NCBI RefSeq assembly: GCF_003660105.1
Contig: NZ_CP032823.1
Span: forward strand, 310,001 to 374,000
Reading direction: 5' to 3'
Length of the DNA: 64,000 bases
DNA from: Aliarcobacter cryaerophilus ATCC 43158
GTDB taxonomy: Bacteria; Campylobacterota; Campylobacteria; Campylobacterales; Arcobacteraceae
Part shown: one piece after another, positions 27,113 through 36,030 of the stretch
How the letters are laid out: each line of letters opens with the position of its first letter
Numbering within the stretch: the stretch's first letter is position 1
The notes under the pieces: generated by a model
Told to the model about the DNA's origin: nothing
What the model saw: the letters and a program-made list of their open reading frames with translations, nothing else
Database searches by the model: none
Position numbers and translations under genes: made by a program

Positions 27113-28825
27113 ATGGATCAACTTCTAAAATTTATAAATAATTTAAATAAAGCACAAAGAATAGCAATTGTTGGTGGTTTTGCTCTTTTGCTATTATTGG
27201 TTATTGGTTTTTTGATATATTCAAATATCAAAGCTGAAGATAAAAAATTAAGCTACACAATAGCTTCAAATCTTACTCAAGCTGATGTTATGAGAGCGTC
27301 TGAAGAGCTTGAAAGTGCTGGAATTACATTTATAGTAACAGGAAGTGGAAGTAATTTAACTCTTAAAACTTCAAAAGAGTTTATAAATATTGCAAAAATT
27401 AAACTTGTAACTAGTGAAGCTTCAACAAACAAGCATGTTGGGTGGGAAATTTTTGAAAAATCATCTATTGGTACAACAAATTTTGAAAATAAAGTAAAAT
27501 ATTTAAGAGCTTTAGAGGGGGAACTTAGTAAAAGTTTAGAGTCTTTAAGTGGAGTTTTAAAAGCAAATGTAAAAATAGCAATTCCAAAAGAGACAATATT
27601 TACTGAGAAAAAGAGTAATACAACAGCCTCTGCTGTTTTGACACTAAAACAAGGTATTTTTTTAACTCAAAAACAACTAGATGGTATTAAAAACTTCATA
27701 GCTTCTGCTGTTCCTGATTTAAAACAAGAGCATATACAACTAATAGATCAAGATGGAAATTTACTTGAAGTATCTGCCGAAGATATGAATACTCAAAGAT
27801 CTACAGTTCAAACAAAGTATAAAGATAAAATTGAAGAGGATTATGAGCAAAAAATTATTTCACTTTTAGAACCAGTTGTTGGAGCTGGAAGAGTTATGGC
27901 AAAAGTAAATGTGATTTTGGATTTCACTAAAAAAGATATTGAAGAGGAAATTTATAGTCCAGAAGGAAGTATTAGATCTCAACAAGTTATTGAAAATACA
28001 GCAAATGCTTCAGGGCTTGGAAATAATACAGGTGGAATAGCTGGAGCTGATAATAACATTCAACCTCCACAACAGCTAAATGATGGAAGTAAACTATCTT
28101 CAAATAGTGAAAGCTCAAATACTGTTACAAACTATGAGATTTCAAGAAAACTAATATCTCAAAAAGATAGTAATTTTACAAATATTCGAAGAATTTCAGC
28201 TTCTGTTACTTTTGATTCAGGTGTTTTAAAAGATCATCCAGATAAAGCCGATTTTTTAGCATCTTTAGAATCATTATCTGCAGATGCTATTGGATATGAT
28301 AAAGGAAGAGGAGATACAATTACTGTAAAAGATTTTAAATTTGTTGGAATTAAATCTTTGAACGAAAAAGGTGAACTTGTAGATGAGTTTGGAAATGTAA
28401 TTGGTGGTAGTGGGTATTTAGAGAGTATGAGTATAAAAAGTATACTAGATGAGTATAAAGATTATATTCAATATTTAGTAGTTGGGCTTTTACTTTTTAT
28501 TTTTTATAGAAAATTTATAGCAAGCAATGATTTAGTAATCTTAGGAGATGCTAAGAAAAAAGAGATAGGTGTTGATGATGAAGATTTGGTAAAAGATATG
28601 TTGGCTGGACTTGATGATGTACTAGATCAAAATACAGCTCATGGAAGATTAAAAACCAAAGTAAAAAGTCAAATTTTAAACAATATTGATGGGCTTGATG
28701 AAGAATCAGCAGCTAAGTATGAAGTATTTATTGAAGAGCTCGATAGAGAGATAAATAATAATCCAGCTGATATTGCAAGAATGATTGAGTTGTTATTAAG
28801 TGAAGGTAATGTTAATTTTAAATAG
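27113..28825 (+). CDS. fliF: flagellar MS-ring protein FliF
   Basis: 570-residue integral membrane protein. TM1 is at ~19-40 and TM2 at ~449-468. Between them lie the periplasmic ring-building motifs, including the YscJ-like start (YTIASNLTQADVMRASEELESAGI) and RALEGELSKSLESL. The cytoplasmic tail ends NPADIARMIELLLSEG, the FliG-binding segment. First platform protein of the basal body; followed 9 bases later by fliG. Confidence 0.97.
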   Translation: MDQLLKFINNLNKAQRIAIVGGFALLLLLVIGFLIYSNIKAEDKKLSYTIASNLTQADVMRASEELESAGITFIVTGSGSNLTLKTSKEFINIAKIKLVTSEASTNKHVGWEIFEKSSIGTTNFENKVKYLRALEGELSKSLESLSGVLKANVKIAIPKETIFTEKKSNTTASAVLTLKQGIFLTQKQLDGIKNFIASAVPDLKQEHIQLIDQDGNLLEVSAEDMNTQRSTVQTKYKDKIEEDYEQKIISLLEPVVGAGRVMAKVNVILDFTKKDIEEEIYSPEGSIRSQQVIENTANASGLGNNTGGIAGADNNIQPPQQLNDGSKLSSNSESSNTVTNYEISRKLISQKDSNFTNIRRISASVTFDSGVLKDHPDKADFLASLESLSADAIGYDKGRGDTITVKDFKFVGIKSLNEKGELVDEFGNVIGGSGYLESMSIKSILDEYKDYIQYLVVGLLLFIFYRKFIASNDLVILGDAKKKEIGVDDEDLVKDMLAGLDDVLDQNTAHGRLKTKVKSQILNNIDGLDEESAAKYEVFIEELDREINNNPADIARMIELLLSEGNVNFK

Positions 28826-28834
28826 GAATAATAA

Positions 28835-29845
28835 ATGGCAGTAGATATTTATAGTGATATTGATATTTTAAAAGGTATGTCTATGTTAGAAAAAATCGCA
28901 AGATTTTTTGTACTAATAGGTGAAGACTCAACAGTTAAAATATTTCAATATTTAGATAAAGCTTATGTTGAACAAATTTCAACTGCTATTACACAAATAC
29001 AATCTATAAACAAAGAGGTCTCTTTAGCGATTTTAGAGGAGTTTCACTTATATACTAGAACAAAAGGGTTTATTAGTTCTGGTGGGTATGATTTTGCAAA
29101 AGAGATTTTATATAAATCTATTGGACAAGACGCAGCTGAAGAGGTACTTGAGAAGTTATCAAGAATGAAGCTAGCAAATCAAGCTTTTTCTTATCTTGAT
29201 GGTGTAAATCCAAAACAGTTAAGTGACTTTATAAAAGATGAATCACCTCATACAATTGCTGTTATTTTAGCACATATGGATCCTTCTAAATCAGCAGATG
29301 TTTTAATGGAGCTTGATGAAGAGATTCGTGTAAAAGTAAGTATTCAAATAGCAACTATTAAAGACGTTTCTCCTGATGTTGTAAGAACTATTTCAGCTGT
29401 TTTAGAAAAAAAGCTAGAGTCTTTATTGTCATCAATTGTAGATGTTGGTGGTGTTAAAGTTGTTGCAGATATGCTAAATAAAATGGGACCAAAAGCAGTT
29501 GATATTCTTAAAAATATAAACGGGATTGATACGTCTCTGGCGACTAGAATAAAAGATAATATGTTTGTATTTGAAGATTTACTTAACCTTGATAGTGAGT
29601 ATATTATGAAGATTATTCAAAGTGTTGAGTCTGCAGATGTTGTTGTTGCAATGAAAAATACTACACAAGAGCAAATAGAAAAAGTTACAGGTGCAATGTC
29701 TCAAAGAGTTAAAGATAGATTTTATGAAGAGAGTGAAATGCTTACAAAAGTTAAAATTAAAGATATTGAGGCTGCACAAAGAAGAATGTTGGCTGTTGCT
29801 CAAAAGATGATGGACGATGGAGTCATTGAAAGAGAGAATAGCTAA
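28835..29845 (+). CDS. fliG: flagellar motor switch protein FliG
   Basis: 336-residue rotor protein, normal length. The N-terminal domain binds FliF; the middle ARM repeats include ESPHTIAVILAHMDPSKSADVL; the C-terminal torque domain has DNMFVFEDLLNLD and VAMKNTTQEQIEKVTGAMSQR. It transmits stator torque. The stop shares a base with the next ATG. Confidence 0.98.
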   Translation: MAVDIYSDIDILKGMSMLEKIARFFVLIGEDSTVKIFQYLDKAYVEQISTAITQIQSINKEVSLAILEEFHLYTRTKGFISSGGYDFAKEILYKSIGQDAAEEVLEKLSRMKLANQAFSYLDGVNPKQLSDFIKDESPHTIAVILAHMDPSKSADVLMELDEEIRVKVSIQIATIKDVSPDVVRTISAVLEKKLESLLSSIVDVGGVKVVADMLNKMGPKAVDILKNINGIDTSLATRIKDNMFVFEDLLNLDSEYIMKIIQSVESADVVVAMKNTTQEQIEKVTGAMSQRVKDRFYEESEMLTKVKIKDIEAAQRRMLAVAQKMMDDGVIERENS

Positions 29846-30582
29846 TGGCTGAAAATGTTTACTCGAGTGCAAGAGTACTAAAAGATGATAAAAAAGTAGA
29901 GAAATTTGAGCTATCTAATTTTTTAAAAAATAAAGTAGTACCAAAAGAAGATACTCATGAGTTTGTTGAGTTAAAACTAGAAAATGAAAATGGCTTAAAT
30001 CTAGAAAAAACAGAATCAAAAACTCCTGTTGAAACTATGAACATTGTTGATAATTCTGCTGTTTTGGAGAAAATAGAGCCTATTTTTGCTGAATTTGAGA
30101 AAATGATAAAAAAGATTGAAGAAGTGTCACAAAAAGTTACAACTATCGAACAAGATGCCATAATCAAAGGTAAAGATTTTGATACTCAAGTTATAAAAGC
30201 AATAAAAGATTTGAAGCAGTGTGCAACGTTTTTTGAGCAGGCTGCTTTTGGTTTTGAGAGTAAATTATTGAAAACTTCTATATCTATTGCTCAAAAAATT
30301 ATAAATATTGAAGTAGGAGAAAACTCTTCTAAAATAGCTAAACAGACTATAAATCAGCTTTTACTAAAACTAAAAAATGCAACAAAAGTAAAAATTCATT
30401 TAAATCCAAAAGATTATTATGTTTTAAAACAAGAGTTAGAACTAGAACCTTTTATTGAACTTTTTGAGGATGCAAATGTAGTTGCTGGAGGTGTTGTAAT
30501 TGCTAGCAACTTGGGAAATTTTGATGGAAGTATTGAAGCAAAAATATCTTCAATGCTTGAATCTTTAGATTTAGTGATATAA
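29845..30582 (+). CDS. fliH: flagellar export protein FliH
   Basis: 245-residue FliI regulator. N-terminal ~85 residues are variable, a helical stalk covers ~75-145, and the C-terminal half (SKLLKTSISIAQKIINIEVGENSS ... KIHLNPKDYYVLKQELELEP in pattern) matches the FliH/YscL/ATP-synthase-delta fold ending FDGSIEAKI. It links the ATPase to FliN at the C ring. Position between fliG and fliN agrees. Confidence 0.9.
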   Translation: MAENVYSSARVLKDDKKVEKFELSNFLKNKVVPKEDTHEFVELKLENENGLNLEKTESKTPVETMNIVDNSAVLEKIEPIFAEFEKMIKKIEEVSQKVTTIEQDAIIKGKDFDTQVIKAIKDLKQCATFFEQAAFGFESKLLKTSISIAQKIINIEVGENSSKIAKQTINQLLLKLKNATKVKIHLNPKDYYVLKQELELEPFIELFEDANVVAGGVVIASNLGNFDGSIEAKISSMLESLDLVI

Positions 30583-30630
30583 AATCAGATTTATGATACA
30601 ATCATTAAATAACATTAAAAAGTATTAAAT

Positions 30631-30918
30631 ATGGAAATAAGTGAAAGAGTTTACGATTTATTAGTAGATACCGAAATTGTTGTTGATGTTATGCTTGGAA
30701 GCACTAGTATATCAGTTGGTGAGTTTTTAAAATTAACCGAAGGAGATATTATATCATTGCATAAACCAGCTGGTAGTGGTGGCGAGATTTATGTAAATTC
30801 AAGAATAATTGGAACAGGTGATATAATTGTTATGGAAGAGAAATTAGCAGTTAGAGTCCAAGATGCTATGGATTCAGATAATGTTGTTCAATATTTCTTT
30901 GAAGAGCATATGATTTAA
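30631..30918 (+). CDS. fliN: flagellar motor switch protein FliN
   Basis: 95-residue single SpoA (surface presentation of antigens) domain: IVVDVMLGSTSISVGEFLKLTEGDII, HKPAGSGGEIYVN and IIGTGDIIVMEEKLAVRV are standard FliN blocks. It forms the bottom of the C ring and docks FliH. A second SpoA protein, FliY, is encoded 8 kb downstream; FliM is absent from the window. A weak TACAAT box lies 29 bases upstream, in a 48-base gap. Confidence 0.95.
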   Translation: MEISERVYDLLVDTEIVVDVMLGSTSISVGEFLKLTEGDIISLHKPAGSGGEIYVNSRIIGTGDIIVMEEKLAVRVQDAMDSDNVVQYFFEEHMI

Positions 30919-30941
30919 TAATCTTAAACAAGGAGTTTAAT

Positions 30942-31622
30942 ATGGCAGATGTAAGCAGTACAAATAGTGTAACAGGTACAGATAGTTTTGGAAATAAATA
31001 TACACAAAGTGTAAGTAATGACGCACTAACAACAAATGATTTTTTAAAGCTAATGATTGAAGAGTTAAAGCTTCAAGATCCAACAAAACCTATGGATTCA
31101 GCAAAAATGCTATCAACTCAAATGCAAATGAGTACATTAAATGCGAATATGGAGATGATAAAAGCACTTCAATCTATTCAAACAGCCTTTTCTCAATCTT
31201 CGCTTTCAACAGCAACAGGTGTAATTGGTAAAAATATTGAAAATGGAAGTACAAATAAAGATGGAGCCTTAAAAGCATTTACAGTTGAATCTATTGAAAA
31301 TGTAGATGGTGAAATACAAGTTATAGCAAGAGAGTGGTTATATCTTCACAATGGAATATCTTTGAAAGATGGAGATGAACTTAAAGCAGCTAACTATGAT
31401 GAAACAGGAAACCTATACGATGAAAAAGGTGAAAAAACTGGACAAACTTTAGTTTTGGAGAGTTTAGGAAAGCCTTTGGTTAAAGATGGAAAACTAGTAG
31501 TAAAAGACGCAGATGGAAATGAAGTAACTGACCATAAATATGTAGCAAATGGTAAAAGTACTGTTGTTGTTTCTGATGAAACTGTTAGTATGCCATTTTC
31601 TTCAATAACAAAAATTTTCTAA
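30942..31622 (+). CDS. flgD: flagellar hook-capping scaffold FlgD
   Basis: 226-residue hook cap. The N-terminal part carries TTNDFLKLMIEELKLQDPTKPMDSA and the MSTLNANMEMIKAL helix. The C-terminal part is a beta domain with tandem short repeats (VKDGKLVVKDADGN). FlgD caps the growing hook and is replaced by FlgK. The RBS AAGGAG precedes the ATG. The two hook genes follow immediately. Confidence 0.93.
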   Translation: MADVSSTNSVTGTDSFGNKYTQSVSNDALTTNDFLKLMIEELKLQDPTKPMDSAKMLSTQMQMSTLNANMEMIKALQSIQTAFSQSSLSTATGVIGKNIENGSTNKDGALKAFTVESIENVDGEIQVIAREWLYLHNGISLKDGDELKAANYDETGNLYDEKGEKTGQTLVLESLGKPLVKDGKLVVKDADGNEVTDHKYVANGKSTVVVSDETVSMPFSSITKIF

Positions 31623-31634
31623 AAAGGCTTTAAT

Positions 31635-33317
31635 ATGATAGGAGCTATGTGGAATGGAATTGCTGGAATTTGGCAACATGACAAAGGAATAGCTGTTGAG
31701 TCAAATAATTTGGCAAACTCAAATACTGTTGGGCATAAAAAAGACCAAATAAGTTTTTCAGATGTATTATACAGTCAAGCAGGATTTGGAAAAGGCGTAC
31801 AAACTCAAAGTATTTCAAAACAGTTTGAGCAAGGAAATATTGTTCAAAGTGGTGTTGGAATAGATGTTGCAATAGATGGTAAAGGTTTTTTTGTAGTAAA
31901 AAGTAGAGAAAATCCAAATGAAATTTATTATACAAGAGCTGGAAATTTAGTTCAAGCAAAAGATGGTTTTTTGACAACACAAGATGATTATAAAATACAA
32001 GGATTAGTGCCTCAAAGTAAAATTACTACAACTACAAATCCATCTGATACACTTTTCACAGATAGCTACATACAAAGTATAGTATCTACAAATATAAACA
32101 ATGGAAGTGGTACAATTTATAACATAAATGCAAAAGCTAGTGATTATGTGAGTTCTTCAAAAGATGATGATATATTAAAAAAAGGTGACGGATACAAAAC
32201 TTCACAAAATAAGATAAATGATATTGAAGCATTAAAAGCTGATTATATAGAGAAGTTAAATAAATTTTTGATGGATCAAACAACAACAAATAGTTCATCT
32301 GTTAGTCAAAAATCTCAAATAGATTTTTCATCAAATTTATCATCTTTACAAGCTACAGATAATACTATTAGTGTAACAATTGATAATAAAACATATAGTG
32401 TGAAATTTGATGTAAACTCAACTATAAATGATGAAGAGATGCAAAAATTATATAATTTTTTAGATACAAATGGAAAATCAAAGTATAATTTAGTTGATCC
32501 TAACACTATACAAAGTCAAGCAAATATAGATGCAATGCCAGCAACAACTCCTCAAGAGATTTTGGATAAAGCAACAGCACAAACTTTAAGGGATAATCAA
32601 ATAAATTCATACACAAATGCAAATAGTGTTATAAATGCTATGAAAGACTTATCTGATAAAATTTCTTCAAAAGATGGTATGAGTGCTAGTGCAAAAGATG
32701 GAACTTTGGTTATTGATACTTTAATTGCTGGTGCTAGCTTTAATATATCTGATATAAAACTTAATGATACAAACTTTAATTCTATAAAATTACAAGAAGC
32801 AGTAAAAGGTTCTGGTCTTGCGATGGTTGATAGTGCAAGAGATGCTTTAAAAAATGCAGTTGAAAATGCAGATGGAAAGTTTTTACAAATTACAAATGTA
32901 TTGGAGTATGGAAACTTAGGAGTTATTGGAGAAAATGATATAAATGTAAGGCTTGATGCATTAGGAATCTCTGATAAAAGTACAGCGGAAATAAATATAT
33001 CAGATGATGGGTTTGTATTTGTAAAAAGTCAAGGACATAGTTTTTTAGTAGGAAGACTTAGTACTGCTGGATTTAGAAATGAGCAAGGATTAGAGCCTAT
33101 GGGAGGAAATTTGTTTCAACAGTCACAATATAGTGGAAATCCTTTTAATTCAGATACTATGAATATAATAAGAGGTGGTGCTCTTGAAAGAGCTAATATA
33201 GATTATGGTTCTACTTTAGCACAAATTATGGTATTTCAAAAAGCTTTTGAAGCAAGTTCAAAATCTATTACAACAGCAGATGAGTTTTTACAAACGGCAA
33301 TAGAAATGAAGAGATAA
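31635..33317 (+). CDS. FlgE-family hook protein, first paralogue
   Basis: 560-residue hook-like axial protein. It has the D0 N-terminus MIGAMWNGIAGIWQHDKG, a divergent NNLANSNTVGHKKDQISF motif (the family norm is NIANVNTxGYK), DVAIDGKGFFVV, a large variable middle and the C-terminus TLAQIMVFQKAFEASSKSI. It lies 12 bases after flgD and before a second, longer FlgE. One of the two is presumably the bulk hook protein and the other a minor or junction subunit; sequence alone does not decide. Confidence 0.85.
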   Translation: MIGAMWNGIAGIWQHDKGIAVESNNLANSNTVGHKKDQISFSDVLYSQAGFGKGVQTQSISKQFEQGNIVQSGVGIDVAIDGKGFFVVKSRENPNEIYYTRAGNLVQAKDGFLTTQDDYKIQGLVPQSKITTTTNPSDTLFTDSYIQSIVSTNINNGSGTIYNINAKASDYVSSSKDDDILKKGDGYKTSQNKINDIEALKADYIEKLNKFLMDQTTTNSSSVSQKSQIDFSSNLSSLQATDNTISVTIDNKTYSVKFDVNSTINDEEMQKLYNFLDTNGKSKYNLVDPNTIQSQANIDAMPATTPQEILDKATAQTLRDNQINSYTNANSVINAMKDLSDKISSKDGMSASAKDGTLVIDTLIAGASFNISDIKLNDTNFNSIKLQEAVKGSGLAMVDSARDALKNAVENADGKFLQITNVLEYGNLGVIGENDINVRLDALGISDKSTAEINISDDGFVFVKSQGHSFLVGRLSTAGFRNEQGLEPMGGNLFQQSQYSGNPFNSDTMNIIRGGALERANIDYGSTLAQIMVFQKAFEASSKSITTADEFLQTAIEMKR

Positions 33318-33324
33318 CAAAAAT

Positions 33325-33402
33325 AAAGTATAAACAATTTGTTTATACTTTTGTATAAATTTCATATAAATTTTATGCAAAAGTATGAACATTTATGTTC
33401 AT
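33325..33402 (+). repeat. three consecutive stem-loops between the two hook genes
   Basis: The 109-base gap holds three inverted repeats back to back. The first is AAAGTATAAAC/GTTTATACTTT (33325-33335 with 33341-33351). The second is TTTTGTATAAA (33349-33359) with TTTATGCAAAA (33372-33382), containing one G-U pair. The third is ATGAACAT/ATGTTCAT (33385-33392 with 33395-33402). Stems one and two share bases, so they are mutually exclusive. They may terminate, attenuate or stabilise mRNA between the paralogues. Confidence 0.6.
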
Positions 33403-33426
33403 TTACCTTAATATAAAGGATTAGTC

Positions 33427-35634
33427 ATGATAGGTGCATTATGGACTGGAATATCAGGATTAGCAGCACATCAAACAGCATTGGATAATGAATCAAATAA
33501 CATTGCCAATGTAAACACTGTTGGTTATAAAGCAGGAAGAATTTCTTTTGCGGATCAAATTTACCAAGGACAAATTGGTAAAGGATCATTTGTACAAGAT
33601 GCAGAGAAGATTTTCGTAACAGGTGGTTCAAAAATCACAGGAGTTGAGTATGATGTTGCTTTACAAGGTGATGGATTTTTCACTGTAATAAATAAAAATA
33701 CACTTGGAACTGCAGAGACATTTTATACAAGAGCTGGAAATTTCCGTATGGGACAAAGTGGTACTTTACAAAATCCAGATGGATATGAGGTTCAAGGTTG
33801 GGCAATGAGTTCAATTGACCAAAAAAATGATGTAAAGAGTACAAATCAAAATGCTACAAGGTTTACAGATTCTTATATTAAAAATCTGGGAAATAGTATT
33901 ATTAGACATGGAGATTTTATTGAAACAATTGCAGCAAAGGCTACAAATTTTGATGAGACTGCAAAATCAGACGCTACGTCTGTATTTAGTGGAGCTGGAG
34001 CAAAAACAAAAGCCGCAAAGCTAAAAGATATAGACCTTGCGATGGCTGATTATAATGCTTGGCTTCAAAAGTATAAAGATGATCCAACTTTACCATCAGC
34101 TGGTTCTATTGCACAAGTTTCTCAGGTAAACTTTAGAACAGGAGTTCCTCCTACTTCAATTATTGGGAAAGATGGTGACTCTATAAGAGTAGTTATTGAT
34201 GGACAAAATTACGATGTAGATTTTATTCCAACTAAAACAACGGATGATTATAGACAACAGCTTTGGACACAGCTTACTGCATCTGGAGAAGTTGCAACAT
34301 ACGGTATTGTAAATCCTACTAACCTTATTGCTCCTTTTCCAAATGGACCAATAGCAACGCAAGAGATAGCAGATACAGAAATTGCAAAATATGACCAATT
34401 AGCTGGTAAAATAAATACTTATAAAGCTATGGCTGATAAAATTTCTAATTCAAATGCTGGTGGAATGGTTGCTTATATGGCAAAAGATAGTTTAGCGCCA
34501 ACTGCTGATACATTAAATCCAAATGGTATGTATGAAGAGAGTACAAAATTAGCAGATATGTTAAGAGGAGTTATTCAAATAAAATCTTTAATTCCTGGAA
34601 AAGATTTTAAAATAACAGAAGTATCAGAACACTCAGGAGCAAATCAAAATGTATCTGTAAAAGGATCACACCAAACAACAGCTGCCGCAGTCTCAGGTTC
34701 TGGAAAAGCTGCTATAGAATCAGCTAGAGAAGCACTTTCAAGACTTGTAACTGGAAATCAACAAAGTGTTTATACTACTCAAGAGCTATATGGAAATGCA
34801 ACTTCAGCAACTTCTACAAGAGATTATAAATTTAACATAGAAATTTTTGATAAAGATTTAGGTTATGTAATTCCAGTTCCAAATAATGGAGGAACTCCAC
34901 CACAGCCTGTAAATATTACTTTTGGTACAGGAGCAACAGCACCGTATGATGATATGACAATAGATGGTATAGTAAACTCAATAAATAATTTAAGAACAGC
35001 TTCTGGACCACAATTAGGTGATTATATTATTGCAAAAAATGTAAATGGAAACTTGGTATTAGAAACAAAGGATTCTAGTTATGATTTAGAGTTTGATGCT
35101 AAACTAACATATGATGATCCTAATCCAGCACCAGGTGTTAATGATGTATTTATAGAGATAAATGCTGATTACTCTGGAAGAAGAGGTGCAGGAGGTGAGT
35201 TTATGGAGATAACTACAAGAGTTGATCAAACTTCTACTCAAAATAGTCTTCAACTAAGATTAGATGTTTTAAATATCTCTGATAGTAAATTTGGACAATT
35301 TAGTATAGATGACACAGGACTTGTAACTATAAAAGAAGGTGGAGTTGAGTATGCTGTTGGTCAAGTTTCAATTGCAAGATTTACAAACAACAGAGGACTT
35401 GAAGCTGCTGGAAATAACAACTTTCAAAGAACTCAGGAGTCTGGAAATGCAATTTATAGTATAAACAACAATAATACAGCAGGTGTAAAAGGACAAGCAC
35501 TAGAACTTAGTAAAGCAGATTTAAGTGAAAGCTTAGTAAACTTAATGGTATTTCAAAGAGCTTTTGAAGCAAATGCGAAATCTATAACAACATCAGATGA
35601 GCTTTTAAGTACACTTATTAACTTAAAAAGATAG
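33427..35634 (+). CDS. flgE: flagellar hook protein FlgE, second paralogue
   Basis: 735-residue hook protein with canonical family ends: MIGALWTGISGLAAHQ and NIANVNTVGYKAGRISFADQ at the N-terminus, DVALQGDGFFTV next, and LVNLMVFQRAFEANAKSITT at the C-terminus. The long variable middle agrees with the large hooks of Campylobacterota (C. jejuni FlgE exceeds 800 residues). I take this copy as the main hook protein because its D0/D1 motifs are canonical. RBS AAAGGA before the ATG; the 3' end carries a strong hairpin. Confidence 0.92.
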   Translation: MIGALWTGISGLAAHQTALDNESNNIANVNTVGYKAGRISFADQIYQGQIGKGSFVQDAEKIFVTGGSKITGVEYDVALQGDGFFTVINKNTLGTAETFYTRAGNFRMGQSGTLQNPDGYEVQGWAMSSIDQKNDVKSTNQNATRFTDSYIKNLGNSIIRHGDFIETIAAKATNFDETAKSDATSVFSGAGAKTKAAKLKDIDLAMADYNAWLQKYKDDPTLPSAGSIAQVSQVNFRTGVPPTSIIGKDGDSIRVVIDGQNYDVDFIPTKTTDDYRQQLWTQLTASGEVATYGIVNPTNLIAPFPNGPIATQEIADTEIAKYDQLAGKINTYKAMADKISNSNAGGMVAYMAKDSLAPTADTLNPNGMYEESTKLADMLRGVIQIKSLIPGKDFKITEVSEHSGANQNVSVKGSHQTTAAAVSGSGKAAIESAREALSRLVTGNQQSVYTTQELYGNATSATSTRDYKFNIEIFDKDLGYVIPVPNNGGTPPQPVNITFGTGATAPYDDMTIDGIVNSINNLRTASGPQLGDYIIAKNVNGNLVLETKDSSYDLEFDAKLTYDDPNPAPGVNDVFIEINADYSGRRGAGGEFMEITTRVDQTSTQNSLQLRLDVLNISDSKFGQFSIDDTGLVTIKEGGVEYAVGQVSIARFTNNRGLEAAGNNNFQRTQESGNAIYSINNNNTAGVKGQALELSKADLSESLVNLMVFQRAFEANAKSITTSDELLSTLINLKR

Positions 35635-35640
35635 TATTAC

Positions 35641-35671
35641 AAATAGAGCGAGATTTTTTCTTGCTCTATTT
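35641..35671 (+). terminator. hairpin after flgE
   Basis: 13-bp stem AAATAGAGCGAGA / TCTTGCTCTATTT with one G-U pair and a TTTTT loop, beginning 6 bases after the flgE stop. Only a short T-run follows, so it may partly terminate or protect the mRNA 3' end while the operon continues. Confidence 0.6.
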
Positions 35672-35696
35672 AAATATATTAATTATAGGAAAGAAA

Positions 35697-36023
35697 TTGG
35701 ATTTTTTAATATCAACAGTTTTATCTATCGTTTTGCTTTACTTTATTTCAAGTACAAGTGCCTATAAATCAATGTATAAAAAAATGAAAGAAGAAAAAGA
35801 GATTATAGATGAAGAGGTTACAAAGCTTGAAACTTTAATTCAAAGATATGAAAAGCAGGTAAAAATAGGTACAAGTAGTCTTAAAAATAATCAAGAAAAT
35901 CTACAAGTTGCACGTGACGATTTACAAAATCTTAGACTTGAAAATATCACTTTAAAAAATAAAATCAATGATTTACAAAGAAGAAATGAAGAGTTATTTG
36001 CTCAGGTAAATGCAATTATTTAG
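35697..36023 (+). CDS. small membrane-anchored coiled-coil protein, unknown
   Basis: 108 residues from a TTG preceded by ATAGGAAAG. One N-terminal membrane segment (about 2-20, DFLISTVLSIVLLYFISST) is followed by a long coiled coil to the C-terminus with leucine/asparagine heptads (QVARDDLQNLRLENITLKNK). No known domain. An upstream TTG in the same frame (35661) would lie inside the flgE hairpin and is unlikely. It overlaps or abuts the TPR gene that follows, so the two are probably made together; a scaffold or partner of that TPR protein is inference. Confidence 0.6.
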   Translation: MDFLISTVLSIVLLYFISSTSAYKSMYKKMKEEKEIIDEEVTKLETLIQRYEKQVKIGTSSLKNNQENLQVARDDLQNLRLENITLKNKINDLQRRNEELFAQVNAII

Positions 36024-36030
36024 GAATAAT

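Noticed and set aside
33325-33402. CRISPR-like repeat array
   Set aside because: The units are unrelated hairpins of different sequence, not identical repeats with spacers.
35661-35696. Longer N-terminus for the membrane coil protein
   Set aside because: The extension falls within the flgE hairpin; TTG 35697 has an AGGAAAG site upstream.
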